NCBI GenBank assembly: GCA_029378245.1
Contig: JARKIF010000009.1
Location: forward strand, 186,001-250,000
Source of the DNA: Roridomyces roridus
Taxonomy: Eukaryota; Basidiomycota; Agaricomycetes; Agaricales; Mycenaceae
Direction: 5' to 3'
DNA length: 64,000 bases
The translations under genes and the position numbers were made by a program. A model generated the notes under the pieces. It searched no databases. It saw nothing but the letters and a program-made list of their open reading frames with translations, and was not told where the DNA came from. Every line of letters starts with the position of its first letter. The stretch's first letter is position 1. Positions 12,100-24,355 of the stretch are shown here, piece after piece.

Positions 12100-12690
12100 C
12101 TGAAAGTGCATTTATCTTGGCCACGGTCACGAATATAATCCTCACCAGCCTGATCGGCAAGTGCTGTTATATGAAGTTCGAGCTGTTGAATCAACCCACA
12201 ATGTAGCGGGTCGAATATGGTGGATGAAACGGGAGGTATCTTGTCTCGATGCGGTTCCCACCAACATCTTCCGCAAGCGGTATACCAAGGCCATCGAAAT
12301 CATGTAAGTTCAAATTCAACTCCACCGCCAATCCTCATTGTTTAGAGCGTGGACTCTGCGGCCTTGTACTGCCTGTTATCTATCGTACTGGCAGCAACCT
12401 CGTCATACACCGAAGGCCCGGGCCTGCTGGTCCACAATATATTATACAGCGCTGGTACCCAAGCTGCAGCCAGTCCAGAGTCCTTTCCCGCCAGGATCCT
12501 GCTCAACTCGATCGTCTAGAACATTATCCCGACGCTGACTATTGTCCGAGGAATTAGGGAGCGTGACGAGGACTCGAAAAGCACAAATCGAACCGCTACT
12601 CCGGGCCCGAAGAGAGCGAGCGGCGATGCCTTCAAATCGTGTTTTCAATCGGAGGTCATGGACATAGGGAAAATACAAGAGAGCGTGTAG
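12100..12690 (+). pseudogene. 3' fragment of a seven-helix membrane protein gene
   Basis: It resembles the last exons of the gene at 26,883-28,206. FILATVTNIILTSLI corresponds to its FLSIAITNFVLTGLT. This is followed by an apparent intron with a GC donor, then GRIWWMKREV (GRIWWLKRQS in the relative), KAIEIM at an exon end, ALYCLLSIVLAAT and NIIPTLTIVRG. An in-frame TAG sits just before NIIPTL unless another intron removes it. The 5' exons with the first helices and the YRCYVIW motif are not found upstream. Best read as a truncated third member of the family. Confidence 0.5.
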
Positions 12691-12770
12691 CATCGCAGTC
12701 GTTGTACTTAGATCCAGAAAGAATTATGTCCATAAATTAATGTACAATACATACATCACTCACAAGCAAC

Positions 12771-14994
12771 TCAGAACCCTGTAGGCCGAACCTCACAAAA
12801 CCCAGGTCTCCCATCAACATGCGCAAGCTGCAACCTCCTATCCTTCCCATCTTCGATGTCCTCCTCCGAAAGTCCCCTGAACGCCTCCGACATTCCCCCA
12901 GCCGAGGCCGCCGCCATCAAATGCAAAGGATTACCGGGGTCGAAACCCGCATGCCCTGACGGCATCCCACGGAATCCGGTTTGATACTCCGCAATGAGGA
13001 CGAACAGGATGGATACGAGGGCGATGAACAGGATGGGGAGGAGCATGAGGTAGTTCCGGGCGCCTTCCTTGTATTGCCAGCCGACGGAGGTCGTCAGGGC
13101 AAACCCGTCTATGGGCCGTTCAAGTTTAAGATTTGCTGGAGGACCCTGGGCGCCCCAAGGCCCGTTCGAGGCCGCGAGTAGGGTTTTGATCGCCGTCCCA
13201 GTGAAGGACACCACGCCCTGGAGATACGCCTCCATGAGATCAGCATAATCCAAATTCCCCTGCTGCTCGTCAAAAACCATAACAAGGGTATCACCAATGA
13301 CATTCCCACTCGTCCCACTCTGCGCGTACAAAAACGCTTGCTCGATAGACCGCGCTATGGCGTAGGAAAGCCAGGGCTGTGCAGGTTGAACGTGTGGATC
13401 CGTAGGCTCGAGATCAAGGTTCTTGTAGACGTATCCCTCGGTGGTGTACGTGACGATGTAGTCGAGCGTTTTGGGAGTAACGGTACAGACCAGCGACCCG
13501 TCTCCATAGGCGTATTTGCCTCGACCGTCGATTATGACGGCTAAAATTTGGCATCAGTGAATTGAGCCCCGGCAAGAGAGGTGGACGTACAGTAGGTCGT
13601 CGCGTTTGGTGGGGAATCGGCTGGACTGTAGCAGCTCATAGCTGCAACAGAATCGAGCGAAGGTGAACTGGACATCATATCTTGCCAAACTGCACCGAGA
13701 ATGAGCCTCAGGGTGCAGTGTATCGAAGGCAGTACTTACTCGCCTGCCCATTGGGACACACAGTGGACACGGAAACCACATTATACTCCAGAGTTGCATT
13801 GTTGATCGTAACATTCGCCACGGGCATCACAGCCCTGTTAACCGCCGGGTCGGTGTTCGCGTTGAGCTGCTTCGCTTGGCACGTGACGTCGGCGATCAGC
13901 CCTTGCTGTTTCATGGACATATTGAAGGAGGAGCCAATGCTGGGCAGGGGGCCGGTGTTCGACGTGACTAGTCCGTTGGTTGGCCTATTTGGCTCGTAGA
14001 AAATCGGTAAGACACCGCCTGCTGATATCAGATAGAGAGCTTCAGAGTGACTGTGAGACTCACCTGTTGTACCAATATGTACCCACCCATTGTAATCCAA
14101 CACCGAGACGTGACCGATTTGAGCATCGGCGCTCGTCGCACCGCTAGCACTGACAACGGAGGAAAGGGCTCCGGCAACTTGAAAAAGGTTAGTAGCATGT
14201 TGTAGAATCGGAGGATGCACATACGATAACTCCCAATCCCATTCGTCGCATTCCAGATAGCCGTGAACTGGTCCTCATCGCTGAACAAGGGGCTCGTCAA
14301 GTCGATCTCATTCCCATGCAACCCGGTACTTATGACGATTGTGCCCGGCGTCAACAGCGAGGACCAACTGCAGCGAAATTAGCAGATGCTCATGTAAGAG
14401 TGACTAGGACGTACCTCGCAGACTGGCTGGTAGTAGCCAGGAAAATGATCGCACAACCGACGAACCACTTGATTTCTCTCCGCTCAAATACCATACTCTT
14501 CTTCGACAACGAGATCCAGAAGCCAATGTTCGCAACTGACACCGGCTGCGCGAGATATACGTGCATGAGATGCAGCACCGCCTTGGTGAATAGACTGGTC
14601 ATCTGGTCAGCAAGTACACTCGCAAAAGTGGCATTACGAACGATGAGGAGAACAACGCAAGGAGCTGTGATACAAATGTGACAACATACGTCTTCGACTG
14701 CGGGTGCAAAAACGTCAGTTCCGCGACTCTGTAGTCGAGGATCTGTCCTCTTGAGTGTATCGCAGCGAGGAAACCGAATACGAAGGCGACGAGGGCGAGT
14801 TGACCGAATATTACGGTGAGGGGAACCGCGAGGCGTCTGAAACCCAGATGAGCACCACGGAAGATTGGGAAACTTGTGAGAACGCACCGTGCATATCCGC
14901 CAGGGGTCACGACGTATACCGCGCCGCCGGGAGCGCCCTGCTCGTAGAATTTTTCGCCAGGTGAGCCTGGAATCGACGACGACCGGCTGTGCAT
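12771..14994 (-). CDS. Fungal multi-exon membrane protein of unknown function
   Basis: Starts at ATG 14,994 (MHSRSSSIPGSPGEKFYE) and ends near 12,771. At least six short introns are needed. The conceptual protein has helices near the N-terminus (LTVIFGQLALVAFVFGFLAA and further segments), then a long non-cytoplasmic-looking region with many Asn-x-Ser/Thr sites (SVLDYNGWVHIG, NVTINNATLEYN). Near the C-terminus is a strong transmembrane helix (YLMLLPILFIALVSILFVLI) and a short tail. This layout is common among uncharacterised agaric membrane proteins. Exon 1 ends GGYAR and splices in frame to RLAVPLTVIFG. No enzymatic motif is seen. Exact internal boundaries are partly inferred. Confidence 0.65.
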
Positions 14995-16538
14995 CGTGAG
15001 GGTGGGTGGTGTCGCAGGGGAGGTTCTCTAAGGCGAATATATAAAAGACCAAGTAAGCGCCGGTGTCAGATTGGATGACTTTCCATAACGCTAAAATAAG
15101 TTTTCGGAATATTTTGAAGTTGTTTGCCGCCATGCCGAGGCACCTGTCGGGACCTCGGAAGTTTAAACAAGTCTCAAACACTCGACTAAACTATGAATCT
15201 GGTCGAGGGGTCCCTACCCCTCACCAGATCTATTCATCGTCGAATAAACCGATTCGGGCTTTACCCGTTGTTAACGTCGTGATCCCGTCGCGATATCATT
15301 CATCTGCCGACCTTCGTCCTTGTGATGGCATTGTTCCGAGCCCTCGGCTTCTCCCAAAGCATCGTGCCATGGACCTTGCATGGTCTTCAAGTCATATCTG
15401 GGTAAAACCGAATGAATTGACGTGTTTTTTCTCGATATGCAGGGTTCAGGTCATCGTCCCTTTGCGATGGACGGAAAAGGGCGCGTGAAAACGCGTCGGG
15501 TGAATCAAGAACAGCACGCTCGCGGGCATCAACACCAAACATGTATTTGTGTCTAAATTAAATGCACAGTGGCTTATGGAAAACCCAGCGGACTAAAACT
15601 ATCGAAAGCACGAGCATGCCGACATCGCTGGCACCCCTCAGATAATATGAAAACATATTTTAGTCTTATGGAAAGTCATCCATTACAACCCTTGTTGAAA
15701 CTCACCACCATTAGCCGGTGTCAAAAAATAATTGATAGAGTAGCACCCATGCTTTGGATTGATTCGGTCCAAGACTCCAGCAGTAATCCCCCTGGCGCCC
15801 TGCAAGCAAATCGAGAACGATCCCCATCGTTTTTTCGAGTCCAGGTCCGGATTTGAGGCCGGGGGGCCAGTCCATACGGCCAGGGCCTCCGCCGCCGTTG
15901 CGACTCGCGGGATATCCTCCCCGCAGGGCCGGCCCGACCCACAGTAGTCTTTGAATCCTGAAGACCTGAAATCAAAATTTCTTGCACGGAATACCGTACT
16001 TGCATACCAACAGATAAGCGCGATCGCCAGCGCTCTCCAGTGAGGTTCTTGCTCGGGATGCCATAAGACACTGGGCGCTATTAGACTGTGAGCGCTAACA
16101 AAGTAGCCGAGTCAGGCAGGCGGTGTGTATGTGTAGCGATCTGTGGAGTCGCCCGGCGGCCATGACATGAACTTGAAGCAGAGATATCCAGTTGTGATGG
16201 TCGAGGGAGAGCGGTTCCGACAGCGCTCTCGCCTAGTGAAATGGGGCGGCCTTTGGGCCCTTGGACGTCGAATGTCGCGCCACTGGGAGGCGACAGTACC
16301 ATGTTTAGCATAGACACCGTTGATCATCGAGGCAAACAGCATCGAGCCCAAGCCGATCCGGTGTGCGCGAAGTGAGAGGGGATGCAAGGGTCGGATCAAT
16401 CAGGATCGACCATCAATGAGCTCACACCCGGGCCGACTTTGCCAAATATTTGCACACATTTGCACTCTTCTTCCGACCTCCACCTTCCGATTCAAACCCT
16501 GTTCATTTGTCAAAGAAAATACTTGACCACTCACGAAA
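14995..16538. other. Spacer with unassigned coding-like scraps
   Basis: On the minus strand two short stretches, SYGIPSKNLTGERWRSRLS (about 16,070) and GATFDVQGPKGRPISLGE (about 16,280), read like protein but are separated by stops and belong to no family I know. The rest is without signal. Confidence 0.25.
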
Positions 16539-17290
16539 TGATTCGCCCCATCCACAATCATATAGTGTACCCGACCTTTCTGGGCTCCTCCCCCACCACC
16601 GAAGACCGGATGCAAATCAAGGGGGGTGCAAACAGTTACAAAGGTATACCATGCCAAAATAAGGTCAATTCGGGGGCTGGCATTCGATATTTTCAGGTTT
16701 GGGAGCAAACGGACCAGCGGTTGGAAAGATACGGCAGTTTTGATCGCAAGTCCGAATATTTGCAACTATTTTTCCTGATTTTTTGCTGGATGTTTTGCCT
16801 CGTTTGGAGCACTTTTCGAAATTTTTGTCCGAATGCTCGAGGGGACCGACCGTACAGCCACAATTTGATCGCTCGACAGGAAAAAATCGGAAAAATCTGG
16901 AAAAATCATTTTTCGATCGCCAGACCCCAAGTTTAGGCAGGTATCAAAATTTGCTAAATTGCCCCCCCCTTGATGCAAATCCAATGCAACTCGCGATCGT
17001 CTTGGAATCAGAGATGTACTGCACATCGACGCGGAGGGAACACGCGTACTCAACAGAGCCGATCAACGCTCGATCTCTCTGCTCGGCCAGGACAGGCAGC
17101 ATCGACGGCCCGCATGACCGTAGAACAGCGGGAACCGGATCGAGGTACTCAGTCGCCTTGTACTCGGTGTCCACACATTTGGAGTATACTTCGGCGACGA
17201 TCGGCTCTGGTCATTCGTGTGTCTCGGCATCCGCGCTCTGGTGCACTCTGTCGACGCTCGAGTAAAGCCAAAGCCCGATGATGGGAGCAA
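16539..17290 (-). pseudogene. Inverted, broken copy of the alpha/beta-hydrolase
   Basis: Read on the minus strand, YLDPVPAV, then SCGPSMLPVLAEQRDRALIG, then LRVDVQYISDSKT match YLDPFPVA, SSGPSMMPILADQMDRALFG and PRVDVRYVSGSKT of the gene at 9.9-11.2 kb. After 16,972 the match is broken by a 353-bp inserted element, and it resumes with VDGANHF, equivalent to VEGVNHF around the catalytic His, and a donor-like GTGAGTG. The part corresponding to the N-terminal domain and the GWSLA elbow is not recognisable. It therefore cannot encode an active enzyme. Confidence 0.7.
16619..16971. mobile_element. Small transposon with 10-bp target duplication (Mutator-like MITE)
   Basis: A 353-bp insert begins AAGGGGGGTGCAA and ends with the imperfect inverse (reverse complement AAGGGGGGGGCAA). 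It is flanked on both sides by GATGCAAATC (16,609-16,618 and 16,972-16,981). A 10-bp duplication fits the 9-11 bp range of Mutator-like elements. It has no coding capacity. It sits inside the hydrolase pseudogene, so it landed in or after the decay of that gene. Confidence 0.7.
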
Positions 17291-17496
17291 AGATCACCGA
17301 AAATCTCGAATCACCGAGCGGAGATATCGATATTGCGACTCGGATGCCCTCCTTGAATCCCGGACTGCGACAATACAAATCTCAGGGGCAAGGCATTGCA
17401 AGACGGAGACATCAGCCCGCACCTACCCGCTAGTACGAATACGGGTCGCGGAACTGTGGCGTCGACTGCGTTTCATCCATCCACCCCCCCTTCTCC

Positions 17497-19390
17497 ATGC
17501 TGCCCCCCACATTCCTCTCTTTAAGCTTTTCTTTACTCTTGCTCTCCGCCAGCGCCCGCGCCGACGTGCAGCCGTTCACAGGCTATGCAAATGATTTCGT
17601 CAACCCGGACTACATCGTTGCGGGGAAATTTTCAAATACGACTCTCGGGGCGCAACAATCCATAATTGCATGGGCGGAGTACCTTTCTGCGTCTGGGCCA
17701 TGGAGTGCGTGAACGAGTTTGATTTTTTAGACATGCCTGAATGAAGCTCACAGGCGTAACTAATAAAACGATCGCCGCACCCAGCGGAAATAAAAACGAC
17801 TACATGAGCTGGGCGCCATAGTGCGTCCTTGATGCACCCTCCATCTTACTCTGTTAATTCGTTCCCTTCCACCCAGTTATTGGCCAGACTGCTCCAAAGT
17901 CGGGAATACCACTGTCCTGACGCCTCAACAAAGTAAGCAAGCTAGCCTGCATCCACAGTTCCCCTGTTAACACCCCGCTAGTCTGGGTAACGTGCCCCTA
18001 TGTTGACCGCGATGGGCAATTCAACCCTGACCGCCTCACTATCGACGACGTTGGCGCATTCTCCAATCTCTCCGATTCGGTCTTGTACAACGCGCTGTCG
18101 TTTTCGTTCCAAAACCAATCGACCTCCTTGTATTCGCAACGAATCGGTTAGCCGACAACTCGGGTCTCACGTTGTGACTGACACTGACACGGGAGTACGT
18201 AGCTCGCTTCATGGACGTTTGGTTCATGAATAACGCGACGGGCATGAACCCGAATTTGAACTACGCGCAAATGGCTAGGGGTCCGAGCGGTCAAGTCGGT
18301 ACGTCCTGTGCTATTTTCTTCCCATTCAATTCAGTAATGTGCACCAGGCCAGCATACCGGCGTGCTGTGAGCAAATGTTTCGTAGTCCAGGCTCGTAATT
18401 TAATTTACCCACAGCGACTTGAAAGGCATGGCCAAAATCGCATCGGGCATCCTCATCCTGCGAAAACGCAACTGCACAGACTGGACGGACGAGTTGGATT
18501 CAGGTTTCGTGGCGTGGTCTAAGGAGTACATTACCTGGTTGGAAACGAACAAACCCGGGATCGACGAGTGTGCGTCGCTCAAGTGCGTTTTATTGATTCT
18601 CATTTATTTTTCAATGCTGATGAATGTGGACGCAGTAACCATGGGAGTTTCTGTTTCAACCAGCTCACGGCCCTCAAGCTGCTGGTGAATGACGTACCTG
18701 GGGCCGTGAACAGTTCACAGAAGTATTTTGAGGGGATATACAAGGGGCAGATTAATAAAACTGGGGACCAGGTGCGTTGTTACAACTCCCGTCCGCTTGC
18801 CCCAGCGCTGATCCCCATGGACAGCCCTTTGAGGCATCCCGCACGCATCCGTATCACTATCGGAACTACAACCTCGGAGCCATGATCGTTAGTTCCCTCT
18901 CCTTCCCTCCGAGTACTCACTCACTCACCTCCGACGTTAACAGACCAACGCCCGCCTCCTCGCCTACGCTGACCCCACCTCAAACCCATGGAACCTGACC
19001 ACCTCCTCGGGCAGTACAATTCAATCTGCCCTGGATATGACCATGACCGTCGACCCGTCTGTCAGCGGCGAATCCGACCCCTCCACCGTAGCGGAAATCT
19101 ACCCAAACATCGCTGCCGTCGCTGCGCAGTACGGCGATCCATCGGGTAAATATGTAGCATTTTTGAAGGAAAAGTTTCCCGATTATGCGTGGGATGCGAC
19201 GTTTTTGTGGGATCAGCCGCTGCAGGGGGATCCGGGCGTCGTGGGGAGTGGGAATAATGGTGCGAGCGGGGGGTCGGGGTCAGGGTCGAAGGATGGGAAA
19301 TCGGCGGCTGCGGCGACAGCGGGTCCAGGGTTGAGTACAATTCGGTTGGTGGCTGCTGTCCTGGTTGTCGGATTCGTGGTAAGTTGGTAG
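17497..19390 (+). CDS. Secreted alginate/glucuronan-lyase-like protein, probably GPI-anchored
   Basis: About ten exons are joined by short GT..AG introns. MLPPTFLSLSFSLLLLSASARA is a signal peptide. The body carries signatures of the alginate_lyase (PF05426-type) fold: DYMSWAPYYWPDC, CPYVDRDGQFNPD, the NNHGSFCFNQ segment with the Asn and His expected in the active site, and RTHPYHYRNYNLGAM. The C-terminus is a Gly/Ser spacer followed by a hydrophobic tail (LVAAVLVVGFVVSW), typical of a GPI-anchor signal, so the enzyme would sit at the cell surface. Family members cleave uronate polysaccharides by beta-elimination; whether the substrate here is glucuronan or another polymer cannot be told. The reading frame is intact. 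Confidence 0.8.
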
Positions 19391-20008
19391 AACTAGTGCA
19401 TTGGGACTTTAGGTTATTCGAATAAGCACTATGTAATATAGTGCGAGTCCGTAGTGAGTGAGCAGATCTCCGCATATCCCCGAAGCGCAGCCTTTTTGAA
19501 CGTTTGACAGCGGTTTGACTAACATTTCTTTGCTGCAGCGCGACGCGACGCGTTTGTTAGCTATCACGGGCGAAGTGTCTTCAATGGCGCTGTTCCTTCA
19601 CTGCTCAGACATACTATTACTACTGATGCGGACCACTGCGCATCACGGACTCGTCCTTCTTCCACGACGATGACCTGGCAACCTGGTCTCCGCTCTCTCC
19701 GTCGACGCGCCGGCCGTGTCGGGCGCGCTTGTGCTCCACACACTGCTCGCTGTTCTGCCGTCTGCACCGTCACCTCCATGCTCCCAGAGAAGATTCAAGC
19801 ACAGCACACGTACGCCGCGAGTCTCGATCTCCGGTGAGTCTTCAACCCACCCTCTGGAGCCGCGCCTTTCTTTTGAAGTTCAAGCAAGATGCGGCAGCTT
19901 GAGGCGGGAGTCCGGGACAAGCGGACTCGGAGGCGGCTTGTGCCTGTTGCGGTTATCGAATGGCGCAGCTTCTAGAAACGTGTAACGTGTTATCAGTGTT
20001 GAGTGCAT
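19391..20008. other. Spacer, no gene seen
   Basis: Short frames without motif lie between the lyase gene and the transposon. Confidence 0.4.
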
Positions 20009-20013
20009 TATTA

Positions 20014-20871
20014 GGTGCGTTCAAAGTTGACGAGGCGGACCCGGTGTGGAATCCGTTGCGGATTTCACACCGGGTTTTTCACACCGGGTTTTTTCCTCAC
20101 CGACTTTTTATCCGGTGAGCGAAACCCGTTGTGGCCAAAACCCGTTGTGATAGGTTTCTGCCGTCTTCCTGCGTCGGTAATCACCGGATCAGCGGGTAGT
20201 GCTTCCTAGGCGCCGTCAAACCAGCCATCACAACGGGTTGCAACTTTAAATGCACCATCCAAAAAATCCGGTGCGACACTCGTTTTGGAAACCCAAAACC
20301 CGTTGCACATAGTGCTGCCGGAAGCTGGAGTTAGCTCTACCCGGAGGAAGGCTCTACGTGATGGAGTTACCATATCTGGCACCTCAGCTCAGCTCAACTT
20401 GAAGGTAGCTCCGTTGCCATCACCGAATAGATTATCCACATGAGGAGCCAACACCGGAGCCTGACAAGGCCTGTTGTCAATGCCAAAATGCCGGCGCTGC
20501 CGCCCAGTTGGCTGGTGTTTGGCTGGTGTCCCGCCGCAAGAGGTTTTCCGGCCCTAGAATTCCTTCCCTCTCAACATTTTGTGATCTATCTGCAGGAAAT
20601 ACATTGCTGCTCTTCTAGTGAAATTTCTTGGGCCTGAAACCGCAGAGAAAGGTGGCACGAAACCACTCCAGAGCGTGTGAGAAAGCCAATACCCAAAACA
20701 GGACGCTAGCTCGAGGCACCTCGAGTTGATGCTCCATCAACTCGAGCTGCGTGAAGCTGGGTTCGCGTATCAACTCGAGGTCAGCTCGACCTCAGCTCCC
20801 GGCAGCACTAGTTGCACAACTCGTTGCACAACCCGTTGCACACCGGGTGAAAATTTAACTTTGAACGCACC
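20014..20871. mobile_element. TIR transposon (non-autonomous), host of a nested element
   Basis: The left end GGTGCGTTCAAAGTT is matched exactly by the inverse at the right end (AACTTTGAACGCACC). The pair is flanked by TATTA at 20,009-20,013 and 20,872-20,876. The interior is rich in CCGTTG / CACACCGGGTT motifs placed symmetrically. No transposase is encoded. Subtracting the nested insertion with one copy of its duplication leaves about 350 bp. Confidence 0.75.
20310..20810. mobile_element. Nested TIR element with 8-bp target duplication (hAT-like MITE)
   Basis: It begins TAGTGCTGCCGG and ends CCGGCAGCACTA, with GTTGCACA directly on both sides (20,302-20,309 and 20,811-20,818). Eight-bp duplications are typical of hAT elements. 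The right half is rich in AACTCGAG/AGCTCGAC motifs. The same right terminus (CGGCAGCACTA) ends the insertion at about 26,012-26,183, so this is a family with at least two members here. Confidence 0.75.
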
Positions 20872-22804
20872 TATTAAGACCTATTATTGTTACCACTCCG
20901 ATCAAATCTCGCTTTCATTTCGGCTAGATAAAATTATCTTTGTCGCGTGAGCGGGCGCGTCTTGGGCGCCCCGATGGGAGATCTATTAACTCACTCAAGA
21001 CTGAAAATGTGCATCGGCTGCGGCAGTTCGGACAGGGTTATAACGGCCTCCCACGGTGTGTCACATCGTCTGTATCGAACGCTGGACGAAGTCTGTCTCT
21101 TCCAGCCATTCGACGCTGGCTTGTATGGCTTGGGCCGCGGACTCATCTCAGGGTTCTGGGCTCGCAGTGGAAGCTCATCCTCTTCAAGGAGTTGTCTGTG
21201 CTCCGTCAGGAGGGCAAGTGCGTCGCACCATTACATCTCCCCAGTTGTTGTGCTGACTGTGGCTAGATCCAAGAACGAGCAGCTCGAAAAGATCGCGGCT
21301 TGTGGCTGCACAACGTACCAAGCACTTCCCGTTGTCGCCGAGAACAGTGCACCTGTGCACCTGGCTGACCGCCCTGAGCCAACCCAAGTCCACCGGCCGG
21401 AAGAATATCGCCCAAGGGATCAATACCACCGTGCGCTACCTTCAGCACGACAACGGTCAAATCATCGACAGCTACGAGCTGGGGCGCACTGGGGAGTGCC
21501 TTCGCCGGCACCTTGCTGATCTCCATGACGCGGGTCTCACCAAACCCCGTGTCGACGAGCTGGATCAGGCTCGAGAAGCAGTTCCCTTCCATCGGGTGCT
21601 GCATCGACCACTGGAAGGCGATGCTCTTCATCAAGTTGCCGAGCTGCCATTGCGGTGGTTCCAGCGTGACCTGGGTGTGGTGGCCGAGGATGGGGATGGC
21701 AGCGAGCGGCGGCAGGCGGATGAATCAGGGGCATCCAGAGCAACAAAAAAAACCTGTTACTGTAGCACAACTTTAATCCTTTTTAATCTTATTCGTTCAT
21801 TGCCTGTCCACAAAAGAGTGTCATTTGTTCCCATTTAATCCAGACCCTGTCGACAGCTTGTGCGTCGCAAGCCAGGAAAATGGATAGAGATCACTGGCGA
21901 GACTAAGTAGACTCCATGTCGGCAGGCTGACATTTCCTGTTTTCATCTCGTTTACCGCGTGGGTACGTTTAGGGTCAAGCGACTACACACCGTTGTCGTT
22001 ATTTTTCTGTGAAGTGGTTCAAGCTTAGTTCAAAGTAGATGAATGCACAGATACCTCATCCTCTGCAACACAACGCGTTCCGTACCCAAATAACGTGGAA
22101 TCCCACCGATAAAAAGTCGGAACCCGTTTGGAGGCCCCGCAACGAGTGTTCATTTCTTAATTGGGTAGTTGAATTTGGACTGCGAGGGTCGGCGCTGTCC
22201 TGACATCTGAGTCACCGTTTACAAGGAGGGTGTCGAATTCAAGGCGAATTCTCAGCCTTTCTGAACGGGATTTGTGGCTCACCAGTTTCACCGCTTTGCC
22301 ATGTGGCCCGGATAACGTTAATGGTGGAGCTCAAACAAGGTCGCCGTCCCGCCACCGGAGATTTACATATCCCTTCAAGGAATCGGTTAATAGCGAGATC
22401 GATTGGCATGGTTTCGTGATGTACATGCACACCTACTTATCGGAAACAACTGAACCGCTTGCCAGGTATTACCGATTTAATCTAACACTGCGGGCAAAAG
22501 CCACCGCACCTCAAACGAGAGTGCAGTCAAAGGACCTTCCTTGAAGGCAGCCCATCTGTGAATTTCACCAAAGGAGAACAAAGGAAAATATATACAGAGA
22601 CAGGGTTATCTTGTCCTTTGACGTAAACTTCTTAGCAGAGGTTACGGAGCGCGAACTCGAAGGTCTGTAACAGAGACTAGACGTAAGCGACATACGCCGG
22701 CCCTGCGCGTCACCGCTAATCTCAATTAGATCATCCTAAGATGGCACCGAGCACTGAAGGCACCGACATGATACATCTAAATTTACATCCCCCATCGGTC
22801 TTCG
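20872..22804. other. Region with one unassigned minus-strand frame
   Basis: On the minus strand from about 21,720 to 21,380 a frame reads smoothly as PPLAAIPILGHHTQVTLEP, then NLMKSIAFQWSMQHPMEGN, then LIQLVDTGFGETRVMEISK. It looks coding but I do not recognise it and cannot find its ends; a plus-strand frame overlaps it at 21,302-21,838. The remainder, including 21.9-22.8 kb, shows no gene. Confidence 0.3.
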
Positions 22805-22818
22805 TGCTCGCTCGCGAG

Positions 22819-22825
22819 TATAAAA
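22819..22825 (+). promoter_or_regulatory. TATA box of zinc-knuckle copy C
   Basis: TATAAAA lies about 80 bp before the ATG, in a sequence that parallels the copy B leader. Confidence 0.5.
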
Positions 22826-22904
22826 CCGTGGCCTGCCGCCGGGCGACTCCTTTTGATCTGCTTAATACCCTCTGACCTACGCAACACCTGCCTCCTTCCG
22901 CACA

Positions 22905-23841
22905 ATGGCGTCCGTTTCCTCCACGGTGAACCGCTCCAAGATCAAGGCCAAGGGGAACATCACGTTTAACAATATCAGTTTGATTAGTATCTGGCCAGGC
23001 CTCGATGGGTCAGAAAATTCGATTCGTGAGTCTGCTCGAGCTCAACAATGGCCCTCGTGGGGAAGCTAAACATTGACCGTTTTCCGCAGATGCTCAAACT
23101 GGGGACGATCGTCCCTGTCTTCCCTCTGTAATCTCGCCACCTGTGTCACAACACTCCTCTCCCGGCGCCAACGCGTACGGTCGAGATGACCGCCACGATT
23201 CAGAGTCCCACCATAGCGCCGCACGTCCGTATTATATGGTGTCCCTCAAGGGCACGCCGCATACGACTTGCGAAAGCGTCGCGGACTGTGTCAAGGAGAA
23301 ACTCCGCGCGATGAAGGCTGCGATTCCTCTTGCTAAGGGCCTTGACGGTGCGTTGAAGGTCCTAGCACTACGCCGGTGGCAAGCTAAAATATTATGTGTA
23401 GGGAACGAGACCGCCGCCGCCGCCATGATCGACTCCATTTTTGTTTGTTCGTTGGAACTGGGCCAAGACTTGGTATTTAATGTCTACTGCAGACCTGCAC
23501 CTGGCCTCGCACTCGATCATTACCTCGAGTGGGTCAAATTCGTTCCCCTCCTCCGATACGAGACGTTCTTTGGGAGCCTCGTCCCTCGTCTCGAGGTCGA
23601 ACAATATTTTTGTGCTGGATGCAAGGCTTCCGACCATCCCACGGACCTCTATCCGCTCCCGCTGACGCCTGGCTGGCTGGGCCCGTCGTCCGATCCTCTC
23701 TTGTACAAGGACCAACCTAAGCGCCCGGCGTGGCGTTTTCACGTCGGTGGTTCTTCTACAGGCGACTTGGGTCGGAAGCTGGCCGAGGAAGTTTCTCGGC
23801 GCAGTGCATCTCGCCGGCGCAGTGCGTCTTGCCCGCCGTGA
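22905..23841 (+). CDS. Zinc-knuckle family protein, copy C (intact short form)
   Basis: Exon 1 22,905-23,025 and exon 2 23,090-23,841 join in frame across a 64-nt GT..AG intron to give 290 residues from MASVSSTVNRSKIK to the Arg/Ser-rich end. The knuckle region reads CAGCKASDHPTDLY, so the last zinc ligand is Tyr instead of the Cys seen in A, D and E, and the finger may be impaired. Compared with the long copies it lacks the block containing PWHFLLSGIS. The retained intron argues for duplication at DNA level and not by retroposition. It lies tail to tail with an esterase remnant, as copy D does with the full esterase in the other arm. Confidence 0.7.
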
Positions 23842-24355
23842 AAAAATCCCAGCCAAAGGCATGTGCCACCAGTCCGTACGTCGCGGAGACGGTGTTTACC
23901 GAGTATCCCGAATCTACTCAACGAATCCAGGGCCTCCCTCTAAACTTCGCAGCTAGTTTATTCTACCAATGTATTATTGTCTCACTATTACTTCAATTAA
24001 TTTGGTTGGTCAACCAAGCTTGTTCATGAGGCTTGTGCTGGCTTGCGACTCCATGTTCCCGCTGCTTGAAATGCCAACGATCTTGACAAGATCACAGATG
24101 GCCCCTTGTTGGACTATTCTTGGAAAGATGCTTGTGATTGGCTTTTGAACTTACAGCGTGCGCCGCCGCGCGAACCCCACCGTGGCCCCACGGCGGAGTC
24201 AATTGCCCACACTGGCAAATACTCGGACCACTGCCGGCGCGTGCTGGAAGACGGTGATTCTCGGCATATTTAGTGAGACCTGCCGCTGGGCAAGCCGGCA
24301 TCATAATCGAGCGGCAAAGTATAGTGTCAGGGTTACAATTGAATACGAACGGTTA

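Noticed and set aside
21302..21838. Plus-strand frame of 178 codons as a transposase
   Set aside because: No DDE or DNA-binding motif is visible, and a minus-strand frame over the same DNA reads more like protein.
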